Source: Algoriphagus sp. (GTDB lineage Bacteria > Bacteroidota > Bacteroidia > Cytophagales > Cyclobacteriaceae). Taken from it: a DNA stretch of 64,000 nt. Numbering within the stretch: position 1 is the first letter of the stretch; the number at the start of each line of letters is the position of its first letter. The position numbers were made by a program, and so were the translations under genes. Of this stretch, positions 26,182 through 36,513 are shown in pieces. The stretch lies in assembly GCF_013373065.1 (NCBI RefSeq), contig NZ_JABXIN010000016.1, forward strand, positions 1 through 64,000. The letters run 5' to 3'. Below the pieces are notes generated by a model. It ran no database searches. It worked only from the letters and a program-made list of their open reading frames with translations, and was not told the DNA's origin.

Positions 26182-28017
26182 ATGTCACCGCTTTCGCTCG
26201 CACTCGCAACTGTCAATCAAACCCCTTTGGATTGGGAAGGTAATTTTCAGCGAATCATCGCTGCAATTCAGGAAGCAACTCGCCAAAATGCTGATTTAGT
26301 CGTTTTCCCGGAATTGGCTATCACTGGGTATGGCTCCGAAGATCTTTTCCTCAGCTACTGGTATCCAAAAAAGGCTTTGGACCAACTTCGCAAGTTGATT
26401 CCCTATTGTAAAAATACTACCGTTGCGGTAGGAGTTCCTTATCGAATTGGGGAAAAGGTTTTCAATACCATGGCACTCATCGAAGATGGAGTCTTGATTG
26501 GTTTTGTAGCGAAACAGTTCATGGCTATTGATGGTGTTCATTATGAATTCCGATGGTTTACTCCTTGGGAAGCCAACAAGCAAATCGAAGTTGATTTTTT
26601 TGGACAGCCCATTCCTTTTGGTGATTTAACATTCCACAAAAAGGGGGTTCATTATGGCTTTGAAATCTGTGAAGATGCCTGGAGAGGGGAAGCAAGACCG
26701 GGATATAGGCTTTGTGAGCGAAAAGTTGATTTGATTCTAAGTCCAAGTGCCAGTCATTTTGCAATGGGAAAAACTTGGGAACGGAAACAGTTGATCGAAT
26801 ACAGTTCCAGAATTTTTGACTGTTATTATGGATACATCAATCTTTTAGGAAACGAGGCAGGAAGAATGATTTTTGATGGGGAAGCACTCCTTGCTAAGTC
26901 AGGGAAATTACTCTCCCGAAATCAGCTCTTATCATTTCAGGATTATCAAGTTCATTGCGTAAAGCTTGAAAATAAGGAACAAAACCTTGCAGAGATTAAA
27001 AATAAAGAATGGGAATTTACCCAAGCAACCGCACTGGGGCTTTTTGATTATCTGCGAAAAAGTAAAAGCAAGGGCTTTGTGCTTTCGCTTTCAGGAGGAG
27101 CGGATTCCTCCAGTATTGCGGTATTGATAGCCGAGATGGTGAAGCGAGGATTAGAGGAGCTCGGCCTTCCCCGATTTTGTGAAAAACTTGGTCTTTCCGA
27201 CCACCACCAATTCGAAAATGATCCTGAAAAGTTACTGGTCGGAACATTATTAACCACAGCTTATCAAGGGACAGCAAATTCATCGCTAGACACTTTTGAA
27301 AGTGCAAAAACCTTAGCAGAAAGCTTGGGAGCCCAGTTTCTTCATTGGACCATCGATGAGGAAGTTGCTTCTTATACTTCAAAAATCGAAAAAGCAATCG
27401 GAAGAAAGCTCACTTGGGAGCAAGACGATATCACGCTTCAAAATATTCAGGCCCGGTCCCGATCTCCCATTATTTGGATGCTGGCAAATATCAAAAACGC
27501 CTTGCTCGTGGCTACCTCCAATCGCTCGGAAGGAGACGTGGGGTACACTACAATGGATGGAGATACCAGTGGAAGCATCTCTCCTATCGCGGGAGTTGAC
27601 AAGCACTTCATCCTCCACTGGATTCAATGGGCCCAAACCCATCTAAATCGACCTGGATTGGCAAAGGTAAACTCCTTGCAACCGACCGCTGAACTTCGGC
27701 CTCAGGAGCGCACGCAAACAGATGAAAAAGACCTTATGCCTTATGCAGTGATCGTAGAAATTGAGAAACTTGCAATCCGGGAACGTAGGTCACCCATGGA
27801 TATTTATTTGATTTTAAAAGAGGAACTGAATCTGGAACCCGAACTTTTAAAATCATATATCAAAAAATTCTTCCAACTTTGGGCAAGAAATCAGTGGAAA
27901 AGGGAACGTTTAGCTCCTTCTTTCCATTTAGACCAATTTAATGTAGACCCTAAAACTTGGTATCGTTTCCCCATCTTATCTGGAGGATTCCAAGAAGAAT
28001 TAAATCAACTAGAGTAG
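26182..28017 (+). CDS. nadE: Glutamine-dependent NAD+ synthetase
   Basis: Amidates nicotinic acid adenine dinucleotide to NAD+, using ammonia released from glutamine. 611 residues. The N-terminal nitrilase-type glutaminase has Glu44 (VFPELAITGYG), Lys111 (VAKQFM) and Cys163 (FEICEDAW). The C-terminal synthetase has the SGGADSS PP-loop and TSNRSEGDVGYTTMDGD. It follows rnc by 18 bases and precedes lgt by seven. Confidence 0.96.
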   Translation: MSPLSLALATVNQTPLDWEGNFQRIIAAIQEATRQNADLVVFPELAITGYGSEDLFLSYWYPKKALDQLRKLIPYCKNTTVAVGVPYRIGEKVFNTMALIEDGVLIGFVAKQFMAIDGVHYEFRWFTPWEANKQIEVDFFGQPIPFGDLTFHKKGVHYGFEICEDAWRGEARPGYRLCERKVDLILSPSASHFAMGKTWERKQLIEYSSRIFDCYYGYINLLGNEAGRMIFDGEALLAKSGKLLSRNQLLSFQDYQVHCVKLENKEQNLAEIKNKEWEFTQATALGLFDYLRKSKSKGFVLSLSGGADSSSIAVLIAEMVKRGLEELGLPRFCEKLGLSDHHQFENDPEKLLVGTLLTTAYQGTANSSLDTFESAKTLAESLGAQFLHWTIDEEVASYTSKIEKAIGRKLTWEQDDITLQNIQARSRSPIIWMLANIKNALLVATSNRSEGDVGYTTMDGDTSGSISPIAGVDKHFILHWIQWAQTHLNRPGLAKVNSLQPTAELRPQERTQTDEKDLMPYAVIVEIEKLAIRERRSPMDIYLILKEELNLEPELLKSYIKKFFQLWARNQWKRERLAPSFHLDQFNVDPKTWYRFPILSGGFQEELNQLE

Positions 28018-28024
28018 CTTTAAA

Positions 28025-29131
28025 ATGAATCTTACATCCTTTTTGAATTATATCGTTTGGGATCCAAATCCTGCTGTTTTTGCCGGCTTTGACCGCCTAC
28101 GATGGTATAGTTTACTTTTTGCTTTGGGATTTATCATTTCCCAGCAGTTTATGGTTTACTTCTTTCGTAAGGAAGGACACAATGAAAACCTAGTCGATAA
28201 ATTGACCATTTACATGGTATTGGCAACTATTATTGGAGCCCGATTAGGACACGTGTTATTTTATGAGCCAGCCAAATACCTAAGTAACCCAATCGACATT
28301 TTGAAAGTATGGGAAGGCGGGCTTGCCTCACACGGAGCAGCTATAGCAATATTGATCGCTTTATGGCTCTATGCAAGAAAGACTCCCGGACAAAGTTATC
28401 TATGGGTTGTGGATCGGATTGTGATTGTAACCGCTATGACGGGAGCTTTGATCCGTCTTGGGAATTTGATGAATTCGGAAATTGGCGGAAAAGATACCGG
28501 TACAGATCAGGGAATTGTCTATGCATGGGATATTGAAGAAATTTTACAATCTCTTCGGGTCCCTATTGAATCCATTGATCCTTACAAACCGATAGATCGT
28601 GCAGATGAACTTCAGGGAAATGGAATCGTTCCTGTCAATATCGAAATCCGAATCAACAAAGGAAACTTCACCAAAGAGACCTTAGGAAATACGTTGAGGA
28701 GCGATGTGAAATATGCCCTAACACAATTTAACTCCTCTAAAGAATACTTAGCCGAGCCTTTGGAGTCTGACTTGAATTTGGAAATCAAGGAAGAACCGGG
28801 CAGCTATGTGGCTACCATTAAAACATTCGGAAGAGCAAAACATCCTACGCAGATTTACGAATCTTTATCCTACTTTATCATCTTCTTGATCCTCTTAGGT
28901 ATCTGGATAAAATATAAAGAACGAGTCCCGGAAGGTTTGCTGTTAGGTCTTTTCCTTGTAATGGTTTTTGGGATGCGCTTTGTATGGGAGTTTTTCAAAG
29001 AAAACCAGGTGGAATTTGAGGATGCCATGCAATTCAACATGGGGCAGCTACTCAGTATCCCATTGGTTTTGGGAGGAATAATTCTTATTGTCCGTGCTTT
29101 GAAAATGGGCTTGAAGGAACCAAAAAGCTAA
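28025..29131 (+). CDS. lgt: Prolipoprotein diacylglyceryl transferase
   Basis: Inner-membrane enzyme that transfers diacylglycerol from phosphatidylglycerol to the lipobox Cys of pre-lipoproteins, such as the many in this window. 368 residues, with about seven membrane helices. His103 (ASHGAAIAI) and the [12 protein letters not shown] motif (144-155) are conserved. HPTQIYE lies near 273-279. A soluble-looking insert of roughly 110 residues (about 158-268) makes it longer than the roughly 290-residue E. coli enzyme. Its stop overlaps that of yidD. Confidence 0.95.
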   Translation: MNLTSFLNYIVWDPNPAVFAGFDRLRWYSLLFALGFIISQQFMVYFFRKEGHNENLVDKLTIYMVLATIIGARLGHVLFYEPAKYLSNPIDILKVWEGGLASHGAAIAILIALWLYARKTPGQSYLWVVDRIVIVTAMTGALIRLGNLMNSEIGGKDTGTDQGIVYAWDIEEILQSLRVPIESIDPYKPIDRADELQGNGIVPVNIEIRINKGNFTKETLGNTLRSDVKYALTQFNSSKEYLAEPLESDLNLEIKEEPGSYVATIKTFGRAKHPTQIYESLSYFIIFLILLGIWIKYKERVPEGLLLGLFLVMVFGMRFVWEFFKENQVEFEDAMQFNMGQLLSIPLVLGGIILIVRALKMGLKEPKS

Positions 29132-29352
29132 GGAACAGGATCATGGCCATGGCCACCCCATGGGTGACAGCGGGAGATCCGTTTGATACCTAACCAACCT
29201 CCTTTTAAGGGTCCATGTTTAAGTATCGCTTCCTTCATATATTGGCTACAGGTAGGTGTATATCTACAAGATGAAGGAAAAAGTGGCGAAATGGTATATT
29301 GGTAAACCAAAACGGGAAAAATGGCGATTTTTCTAACAAGGTTTTTCCACAT
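29128..29352 (-). CDS. yidD: Membrane protein insertion efficiency factor YidD
   Basis: 74-residue protein thought to assist YidC-dependent membrane insertion. An amphipathic N-terminus is followed by the signature [15 protein letters not shown] and [16 protein letters not shown]. It overlaps the lgt stop by four bases, tail to tail. Confidence 0.93.
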   Translation of the reverse strand: MWKNLVRKIAIFPVLVYQYTISPLFPSSCRYTPTCSQYMKEAILKHGPLKGGWLGIKRISRCHPWGGHGHDPVP

Positions 29353-29409
29353 GGGTTGATAAATTGGATAGGCCCTTACAAAACCAAATGTAACAACTGA
29401 AAATTCCCA

Positions 29410-30852
29410 GTGAGACTTTTATTCCGACATATTTTCTTTTTGCACCTTCTCATTGGTGGATGGGGACTGTCGGCTTGGGCGCAGGACACGACCTACTCTC
29501 CCGTGACAAATGACACTCCTGACAGTGTTTATGTAAATAATATTTTTATCATCGGAAATGAAAAAACAAAAAAAAGTATCATTCTTAGGGAATTAGATTT
29601 TGCCGAAGGCTACTACTACGACCTTCAGACTCTTCTGGATATCATCCAAGCTGACCAAAATAAAATCTATAATCTCCGGCTTTTTACTTCCGTGGAAATT
29701 ACTCCATTGTTCACAGGAGGAGATCAGGTGGAAATATTAATTGCTGTAAAAGAAAGGTGGTATATAGTCCCTTCCATAATTTTCCAGTTAGCTGACCGTA
29801 ACTTTTCCGAATGGTGGACCAACCAAGGAAGAGACTTTTCCCGGGTGAATTATGGTCTGAGAGTTTCTCATGCAAATGTTGGAGGACGTAATGAAAAATT
29901 CCGATTCAGTGGACAGCTGGGTTTTACAAGAGCTTTGGACTTACGCTACAGCAAACCTTACATTGATAAAAAACAAAAACATGGCCTAGCCGGTCAATTT
30001 ACTTTTTTTGAGCAAAAGACGATCCCTATCCGATCGGCAAATAATAGACAGGTTTTTTTCACAAACGAGACGGAAAAGGTACTTCGGGAAAACCTCACTG
30101 CAGCTGTGCAATACACCTTCCGAAGGACTTTTTATAATTTTCATTACTTCACCTTGGGGTATACCTCCACCAAGATAGATCCGGAGGTTTTGGTTCAAAA
30201 CCCAAATTATTTCCAGCATGGAGATAACAAACTCCAATATCTTTTCATGCGCTATATTTTTAGACACGATAACCGAAATCTTGGTGCTTATGCTACCAAA
30301 GGAGAACTTCTAGAACTTTCTGCGACAAAGTATGGCATCATCAATACAGAAGATATTGATGAAATTGAAGTAAGCATAACAGCAAATAAATACTTTACCC
30401 TGAGTGATCGATTTCATTTCGTTACAGGACTATCTGGAAATTGGTTTTTAAGTCAAAACCAACCCTATACTTTGGTTCGGGGAATTGGATATAGTCCCAA
30501 TTTTATCAGAGGCTATGAACTGAATGTTATTGAAGGGCAACAGCTATACGTACATAAAAATAGCTTTAGATGGAAATTCATTGATTTTGAAATTGATGTT
30601 TCCCCTTTTATTCCACTGGAACAGTTTAGCACTATCCCCTTCCGTTTTTACCTAAGTGCAAATTTTGATCATGGATATGTAAAGGATCGAAACTTCATCC
30701 CTGAAAATGCTCGACTGACAAATAGGTATTTATATGGTTATGGTTTAGGGATCGATTTGGTTGGATTCTATGACTCGGTTTTTCGATTTGAATATTCCTT
30801 TAATAACCAAGGTGAAGGCAACTTTTTCCTAAACTTTAAAGCTCCTTTTTAA
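29410..30852 (+). CDS. BamA/TamA-family outer-membrane protein
   Basis: 480 residues from a GTG start. A signal peptide ends near WAQ (residue 25). One POTRA-like domain (about 40-115: [23 protein letters not shown]... [19 protein letters not shown]) precedes a C-terminal beta barrel that ends in Phe. It contains [14 protein letters not shown] and an [16 protein letters not shown] stretch resembling the RGY/RGF loop of Omp85 proteins. It is far shorter than BamA and has only one POTRA domain, so it is a paralogue and not BamA. Substrate unknown. Confidence 0.8.
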   Translation: MRLLFRHIFFLHLLIGGWGLSAWAQDTTYSPVTNDTPDSVYVNNIFIIGNEKTKKSIILRELDFAEGYYYDLQTLLDIIQADQNKIYNLRLFTSVEITPLFTGGDQVEILIAVKERWYIVPSIIFQLADRNFSEWWTNQGRDFSRVNYGLRVSHANVGGRNEKFRFSGQLGFTRALDLRYSKPYIDKKQKHGLAGQFTFFEQKTIPIRSANNRQVFFTNETEKVLRENLTAAVQYTFRRTFYNFHYFTLGYTSTKIDPEVLVQNPNYFQHGDNKLQYLFMRYIFRHDNRNLGAYATKGELLELSATKYGIINTEDIDEIEVSITANKYFTLSDRFHFVTGLSGNWFLSQNQPYTLVRGIGYSPNFIRGYELNVIEGQQLYVHKNSFRWKFIDFEIDVSPFIPLEQFSTIPFRFYLSANFDHGYVKDRNFIPENARLTNRYLYGYGLGIDLVGFYDSVFRFEYSFNNQGEGNFFLNFKAPF

Positions 30853-30911
30853 GAAAAGCAACTCAAAACCAGATTCATAGCCTGATTTTTTAGACTCAAT
30901 ATCTAGTTAAA

Positions 30912-30955
30912 TTTAATTTTTACGTAAATTAAAAGAAGTTTTTTAGGCTTCTTTT
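30912..30955 (+). promoter_or_regulatory. Two adjacent dyads ending at the start codon of the 30956 gene
   Basis: Arms TTTAATTT (30912-30919) and AAATTAAA (30926-30933) form one dyad. Arms aaaagaag (30931-30938) and cttctttt (30948-30955) form another, which ends on the base before the ATG. The second could be a terminator of the upstream gene or a hairpin that hides the start site. I can see the symmetry only; any function is inference. Confidence 0.35.
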
Positions 30956-31774
30956 ATGAGATTAGGTTGTTTTTTATTCTTGTTTTTGGGATTGATCTTT
31001 TCTTCCTATTCCCAAACAGACCCATTAACTCAGGTTCATGGTGCACAATATCATGGATTGGGAAATATGCGGGTTCACCTCCCCTCCACTTGGTCTTATT
31101 TCAATAACATTGGCGCTTTAGACCAAATAGAAGAAGCTGGAATAGTGGCCGGATTTGATCATCGATTTGGATTAGCGGAACTCTCCACCTTTGATCTTGC
31201 GGGTTCTTTTAAAAGTAATAATGGAACTATTGGATTTGGAATAAGCAGGTTTGGAGGGAAACTATTCAATCAACAGACCATAGGAATTGGCTATTCCAAT
31301 ACGCTAGGAATCAGCAGCATTGGAGTAAAACTCGAATATTTCCAAACACAAATCCAAGATTTTGGAAGTGCGGGATCACTAATTTTCAGTTTGGGAGGAA
31401 TTACTGAATTAAGTTCCAATCTATATCTCGGAGCTATAATCACAAATATCAACCGGGCAAAAATCGGAGCCGAAAGTAACACCCATCTACCAACATTTGT
31501 ACAAGTTGGAATTCATTACTTGCCAAGTGATAATATTAGCTTTCTGCTCGAATTTGAAAAAGATATTCAGGTAGATCCTATTCTAAAAATAGGATTAGAA
31601 TACCGACTACGGGATTGGACCAGTCTACGAACAGGTATCAATTCAAATCCTTCCCGACTTTTTGCAGGTCTTAGCATTATTCAAAAAAAATTCAGTTTTG
31701 ATTATGCCTATGGAAATACAGCTCCATTAGGAGCAACACATCATCTAAGCCTGAATTACCTATGGGGAAAGTAA
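30956..31774 (+). CDS. Predicted outer-membrane beta-barrel protein (PorV/UPF0164-like)
   Basis: 272 residues. Signal peptide LFLFLGLIFSSYSQ, followed by alternating hydrophobic strands. The N-terminal region (HGLGNMRVHLPSTWSYFNNIGAL) resembles the start of PorV/PorQ-type barrels (A-x-A-Nxxx-x-FWNPAG). I do not assign it to PorV itself. It overlaps the next gene by 13 bases, so the two are likely partners. Confidence 0.65.
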   Translation: MRLGCFLFLFLGLIFSSYSQTDPLTQVHGAQYHGLGNMRVHLPSTWSYFNNIGALDQIEEAGIVAGFDHRFGLAELSTFDLAGSFKSNNGTIGFGISRFGGKLFNQQTIGIGYSNTLGISSIGVKLEYFQTQIQDFGSAGSLIFSLGGITELSSNLYLGAIITNINRAKIGAESNTHLPTFVQVGIHYLPSDNISFLLEFEKDIQVDPILKIGLEYRLRDWTSLRTGINSNPSRLFAGLSIIQKKFSFDYAYGNTAPLGATHHLSLNYLWGK

Positions 31775-33864
31775 TATGGATCGGCTTATTCTTTTGGGGA
31801 ATCATACTGGTTCAACCTTTAGTAGGACAAGAACTTCCAAAAGTTGAAATTGATCCAGAAGATTTGATGGAGAGACTATTCCCTATTCCGGAGGAAGACG
31901 TGGACTACGAGCAGATCTATGAAGTACTACTTCAGCTTTATCTCAATCCAATCAACCTCAATAAGGCAGACCATGAAACTCTTCAAGCTATTTATATTCT
32001 CTCCCCTAGCCTAATTGATTCATTTCTTAGGTATAGGAATGAATTGGGGTCACTAATTTCCCTTTATGAATTACAGGCAGTCCCAGGCTTTGATTTGGAA
32101 ACAATCAATCGATTAATCCCCTTTGTCACCTTGGAAGATGGAGAAAAAAGAGGAAATTCCTTTTGGGAACGGTTACGGGAAGAAGAGCAAACTTATTTTA
32201 TTTTCAGATATCGAAGAACTTGGGAAGAACGGAAAGGTTTCAGCCCTCCGGACACCTCATCCACTGGAAGAATCAGTAGTCGCTATCTCGGTGACCCCAA
32301 CGATCTTTACCTCCGTTTCCGTTCCCAGCACTCACGTGATTTTAGTCTTGGCTTTACTTTGGACAAAGATGCAGGCGAGCAGTTCACTTGGGATTATCAA
32401 ACCCGAAGATATGGCTTCAACTTCTTCTCTTTCCATTTTCAGCGGTACCAAGTTGGTAAATGGAAAACATTAGCAATCGGAGATTACCAAGCCTCATTTG
32501 GACAGGGACTAGTCTATGGTGCTGGCTATGCACTCGGGAAAGGAGCGGAAACAGTACCCACTGTAAGAAGGAGTTCAGTAGGAATACTCCCCTATACTGC
32601 TGCCCTTGAATCTGGTTTTTTTCGTGGAGCAGCTGCCACCTATAAACATCAGAAATGGGAATTCACAGCATTAGTATCCACAGCCCCGCGAGATGGTCGA
32701 GCCGCAATTTTAGAAGAAGGACTTGAAAATGATCGCCTTACCATCAGTTCATTTAATCAAAGTGGCTTGCACCGAACAGCCTCCGAAATCGCCACCAAAA
32801 ATCAATTTCGGGAGAGAGCTATTGGCTCTGCCATTCAATATGCGGCTAATTCTCGCTTGACTTTGGGTAGCACCTATTTATTCACCTCCTTCAACCAACC
32901 TTGGATTCCTGTTTGGAAAACCTATAATCAATTTGAATTTCAGGGAAAATCCAATCAGGTGGGAAGTATTTACTTTAATTACAATTGGAAAAACTTCCTC
33001 TTTTTTGGAGAATCAGCCTATTCAAAATCAGGAGGAAACGGGACTATTTTAGGCTTTGTTTCAAGCTTAAGTTCCCAAGTAGATTTTTCCTTTTTATGGC
33101 GGAATTATGACCGTAACTTCCACAGTTTCTATGGAAATGCATTTTCTGAAAACACCCGCGCCAACAATGAACGAGGAGTCTATCTAGGCCTCGAGCTAAG
33201 ACCATTGAAAAAATGGAAGCTAAATGGATATTATGATTTTTTTCGATTTCCTTGGTTAAAATACCGCTTGTACAACCCCTCCTTTGGCTATGAATGGCTA
33301 GGAAGACTTACCTTTCAACCTTCCAAAACATTACTAGCTTATATCCAATTTCGGGAAGAAGAAAAGGAACGGAATCTTCCTGATTTGAATACACCTCAAA
33401 CCACTTATGAAAGCAGCCTTATCCGAAAACGAAATGGACTTTTCAATTTGGATTATCGGATTAATCGATCCGTTTTTTTAAGAAGTCGAATTTGGTGGAG
33501 CAAAGTAGCAATAGGCGAATCACAAGGCCATGGAATTATGCTCGCTCAAGATTTGCGGATTGATCAAGATCGATGGAAAATCACGGCTCGCTATGCACTT
33601 TTTGATACGGACAATTATGATGCACGAATTTATGCATTTGAAAATCATGTTCTGTGGACTTTCTCCATCCCATTTTTTTCCGGACAGGGTCAGCGATACT
33701 ATTTGGTGGGTGAATATGACCTTAGCAAAAAAATTCGCATCTATTTCAGATGGGCTAAAACAACATACACAGACCGAGAAACGATTAGCTCAGGGCTCCA
33801 AGAAATTCAAGGAAATCAACAAACCGAAACCACCTTTCTTCTTCGATATTTTCTAAATCGCTAA
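31762..33864 (+). CDS. Helix-hairpin-helix domain fused to a predicted outer-membrane barrel
   Basis: 700 residues. A signal peptide ends near VGQ (residue 23). A ComEA-like tandem helix-hairpin-helix region (about 62-122) contains NPINLNKADHETLQAI and YELQAVPGFDLETINRLIPFV. The remaining 550 residues are rich in alternating aromatic beta strands typical of a large outer-membrane barrel, ending in RYFLNR. HhH domains of this kind usually bind DNA, so a DNA-uptake or extracellular-DNA role is possible, but the HhH fold may also serve protein contacts. The gene overlaps the upstream barrel gene. Confidence 0.75.
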   Translation: MGKVIWIGLFFWGIILVQPLVGQELPKVEIDPEDLMERLFPIPEEDVDYEQIYEVLLQLYLNPINLNKADHETLQAIYILSPSLIDSFLRYRNELGSLISLYELQAVPGFDLETINRLIPFVTLEDGEKRGNSFWERLREEEQTYFIFRYRRTWEERKGFSPPDTSSTGRISSRYLGDPNDLYLRFRSQHSRDFSLGFTLDKDAGEQFTWDYQTRRYGFNFFSFHFQRYQVGKWKTLAIGDYQASFGQGLVYGAGYALGKGAETVPTVRRSSVGILPYTAALESGFFRGAAATYKHQKWEFTALVSTAPRDGRAAILEEGLENDRLTISSFNQSGLHRTASEIATKNQFRERAIGSAIQYAANSRLTLGSTYLFTSFNQPWIPVWKTYNQFEFQGKSNQVGSIYFNYNWKNFLFFGESAYSKSGGNGTILGFVSSLSSQVDFSFLWRNYDRNFHSFYGNAFSENTRANNERGVYLGLELRPLKKWKLNGYYDFFRFPWLKYRLYNPSFGYEWLGRLTFQPSKTLLAYIQFREEEKERNLPDLNTPQTTYESSLIRKRNGLFNLDYRINRSVFLRSRIWWSKVAIGESQGHGIMLAQDLRIDQDRWKITARYALFDTDNYDARIYAFENHVLWTFSIPFFSGQGQRYYLVGEYDLSKKIRIYFRWAKTTYTDRETISSGLQEIQGNQQTETTFLLRYFLNR

Positions 33865-33934
33865 ATTTCCATCAATGGTAGCTTTGTAAAGCTTCCTTTT
33901 TATAATTTGTCGTCGACACCACAACCTAAACCCT

Positions 33935-36352
33935 ATGAATAAATTTATAATAACAGCAATCATTCTGATGGGAATGCTATTACCAGCTTTTTCCCAAAAC
34001 CTAGATCTAAGCAAACTAGAGCAAAAAGAAGGTTTTTTTGATTTTTACCTTGATCGGGAGAAAGGGAAAATCTATCTCGAAATTTCCGATCTGGAAAAAG
34101 AATTCCTTTATGTCAATTCCTTGACTGCCGGAGTGGGATCCAATGATATAGGCCTGGATCGCGGGCAACTTGGAAATACCCGGATAGTGGAATTTAGAAG
34201 ATCGGGAAATAAGCTTTTCTTAGTCCATAAAAACTATGATTTCAGGGCTTTTTCCTCAAACCCTTACGAAGTAAAATCCATACAGGATGCTTTTGCAGAA
34301 TCTATACTTTGGGGATTTGAAATCGCACAAAAAAACGGAGAAAACTTCATTGTTGAAGCGACTAATTTCTATCTACAAGATGCACATGGAGTAGGTGATC
34401 GTCTAAGTCAACGAAGACAGGGAAATTACCGATTGGACCTTTCCCGCTCGGGCTTATATTTTGACATGACCAAAAACTTCCCAAAAAACACTGAAGTTGA
34501 GGCTACAGTGACTTTGACCGGAAATGCTACGGGAGGATTAATTCGATCCGTAACACCAAGTCCAGATGCGGTAACGGTTCGACAGCGCCATTCATTTATC
34601 GAACTTCCTGACGACAATTATACCCCTCGGGAATTTGATCCGCGCGGAGGCTTTTTTTCCATTAGTTACATGGATTTTACCACTCCGATTTCAGACCCTA
34701 TTGTGAAGCGATTTATTTCCAGACACAGATTGGAGAAAAAGAATCCAAATGCCGAAGTATCTGAAGTGGTAGAACCTATTGTCTATTATTTGGATCGAGG
34801 AACCCCCGAACCGGTAGCTTCTGCTTTGATTGAAGGTGGAAACTGGTGGAATCAAGCTTTTGAAGCAGCAGGATTTAAGGACGCATTTCGAGTTGAATTA
34901 GCGCCTGAAGGAATGGACTTAATGGATGTACGCTATAACGTCATTCAATGGGTTCACCGATCTACTCGAGGTTGGTCTTATGGAAGCAGTATCCGAGATC
35001 CGAGAACCGGGGAAATTATCAAAGGACAAGTTTCTTTGGGTTCGCTTCGAGTTCGCCAGGATTACCTGATAGCCCAAGGGCTATTACAGCCATTTGAAGA
35101 TGGAAAACCAGCGGATCCGCGTATGTTGGAAATGGCGTTGGCTCGGTTACGACAATTATCAGCACATGAAATCGGCCATACCATTGGACTAGCGCACAGC
35201 TATGCAACTTCAGCAGCGGGTCGTTCTTCAGTCATGGATTACCCCTACCCGCTTATCACCCAAAATGAAAATGGAGAACTTGACCTATCAAAGGCATATG
35301 ATGACAAAATCGGCGAATGGGACAAATGGGCAATTACTTATGGATATGGATACCCTAAAGCAGGGGAAGACGAAGAAACATTCTTAAATAGAACCTTAGA
35401 AGAAACATACGCTGCGGGCTATGAATTCATCACCGATTCGGACTCAAGAGACCCATCTGGAGCACATCCCCGTTCCCACCTTTGGGACAATGGAAGTTCA
35501 GCACCTGATGAATTGCTTCGAATGCTTGCCGTACGTCAAAACCAACTTAAGACCTTCGGCCTAAATGCAATTCCAAATGGAACTCCTCAAGCTTTGTTGG
35601 AGGAGGTTTTGGTTCCGCTATTCCTAATGCATCGCTATCAGGTGGAAGCTACCAGCAAAGTAATTGGAGGCTTGGATTACCTGTATAAAGTAAAGGGTGA
35701 CAATCAGCCAAACCATACCTGGATTAATCCAAACCTTCAAAACCAAGCAATAGCTGCCTTGCTAAAAACGATAGAACCAACTCAACTGGAGGTTCCTGAG
35801 CATATTTTGGCTTTGATTCCACCTCGCCCTTATGGCTATGGAAAAAATCGGGAAACTTTTGTTTCTAGAACAGGTCCATTATTTGACCCGGTAGCACCAG
35901 CTGAGAATATTGTCGATGCTGTATTCTATTTCTTACTGGAAAGTGGGCGCGTAAACCGCCTTCATTTACAAGCATTGCAAAATGCTGAATTACCTAGTTT
36001 CCAAGATGTTCTTGAAAAAGTCAGCCAACAAGTATTCCGAAATTCCATGGAATCAGGCCTGAAGCAAGAAATCAAAATGATGACAGAATCAAAATTTGTT
36101 GAGCATCTAATTGCGCTTTCCAAAAATGCCAACGCTTCCAATTCTGTAAGAGCGATTGCCAGAATGCAATTGGAAACTATTGGTGAATTACCGGCACAAG
36201 ATGGGTTATTGGGAATTCATCGAAAGCTTCAAAGCGATAAAATCCAAGCTTATCTGGATCAACCGCATGAAATAAGCAGTCCAGAAATGCTAAAAATACC
36301 GGATGGTGCCCCAATCGGTTCCGAAAGCATGAGTTGTGATATGGAATTCTAA
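33935..36352 (+). CDS. Zinc-dependent metalloprotease (DUF4953/DUF5117 type)
   Basis: 805 residues, secreted, with signal peptide ITAIILMGMLLPAFSQ. N-terminal DUF5118/5117-like beta domains (about 20-320) precede a metzincin-like catalytic centre HEIGHTIGLAH (His411, His415, His421) followed by SVMDYP, a candidate Met-turn. The C-terminal helical part belongs to the same family. Substrates are unknown. A strong terminator follows, so it is a single-gene unit. Confidence 0.88.
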   Translation: MNKFIITAIILMGMLLPAFSQNLDLSKLEQKEGFFDFYLDREKGKIYLEISDLEKEFLYVNSLTAGVGSNDIGLDRGQLGNTRIVEFRRSGNKLFLVHKNYDFRAFSSNPYEVKSIQDAFAESILWGFEIAQKNGENFIVEATNFYLQDAHGVGDRLSQRRQGNYRLDLSRSGLYFDMTKNFPKNTEVEATVTLTGNATGGLIRSVTPSPDAVTVRQRHSFIELPDDNYTPREFDPRGGFFSISYMDFTTPISDPIVKRFISRHRLEKKNPNAEVSEVVEPIVYYLDRGTPEPVASALIEGGNWWNQAFEAAGFKDAFRVELAPEGMDLMDVRYNVIQWVHRSTRGWSYGSSIRDPRTGEIIKGQVSLGSLRVRQDYLIAQGLLQPFEDGKPADPRMLEMALARLRQLSAHEIGHTIGLAHSYATSAAGRSSVMDYPYPLITQNENGELDLSKAYDDKIGEWDKWAITYGYGYPKAGEDEETFLNRTLEETYAAGYEFITDSDSRDPSGAHPRSHLWDNGSSAPDELLRMLAVRQNQLKTFGLNAIPNGTPQALLEEVLVPLFLMHRYQVEATSKVIGGLDYLYKVKGDNQPNHTWINPNLQNQAIAALLKTIEPTQLEVPEHILALIPPRPYGYGKNRETFVSRTGPLFDPVAPAENIVDAVFYFLLESGRVNRLHLQALQNAELPSFQDVLEKVSQQVFRNSMESGLKQEIKMMTESKFVEHLIALSKNANASNSVRAIARMQLETIGELPAQDGLLGIHRKLQSDKIQAYLDQPHEISSPEMLKIPDGAPIGSESMSCDMEF

Positions 36353-36355
36353 TTT

Positions 36356-36390
36356 AAAACCCCCCGAGATAATTTCGGGGGTTTTTGTTT
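36356..36390 (+). terminator. Rho-independent terminator after the metalloprotease gene
   Basis: The inverted arms aaaacccccc-ga (36356-36367) and tc-ggggg-ttttt (36375-36386) form a GC-rich hairpin followed by a T-rich tail (gttttt gttt). It lies four bases past the stop at 36352. Confidence 0.9.
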
Positions 36391-36448
36391 TCTGAAAATT
36401 CGACATCTAATTCTTTGTTCAAACCTCTTTCATATCGCTAGGGATCGA

Positions 36449-36456
36449 TAAATTTG
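36449..36456 (+). promoter_or_regulatory. Candidate -7 box for the M3 peptidase gene
   Basis: TAAATTTG matches TAnnTTTG exactly, 57 bases before the ATG. A TTTC at a 17-base spacing could be a weak -33 element. Confidence 0.35.
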
Positions 36457-36513
36457 AACTTGTATTGAAACCTAAAAACGATTAGATCGATTTTTATAAA
36501 AAATCAAAAAGTT

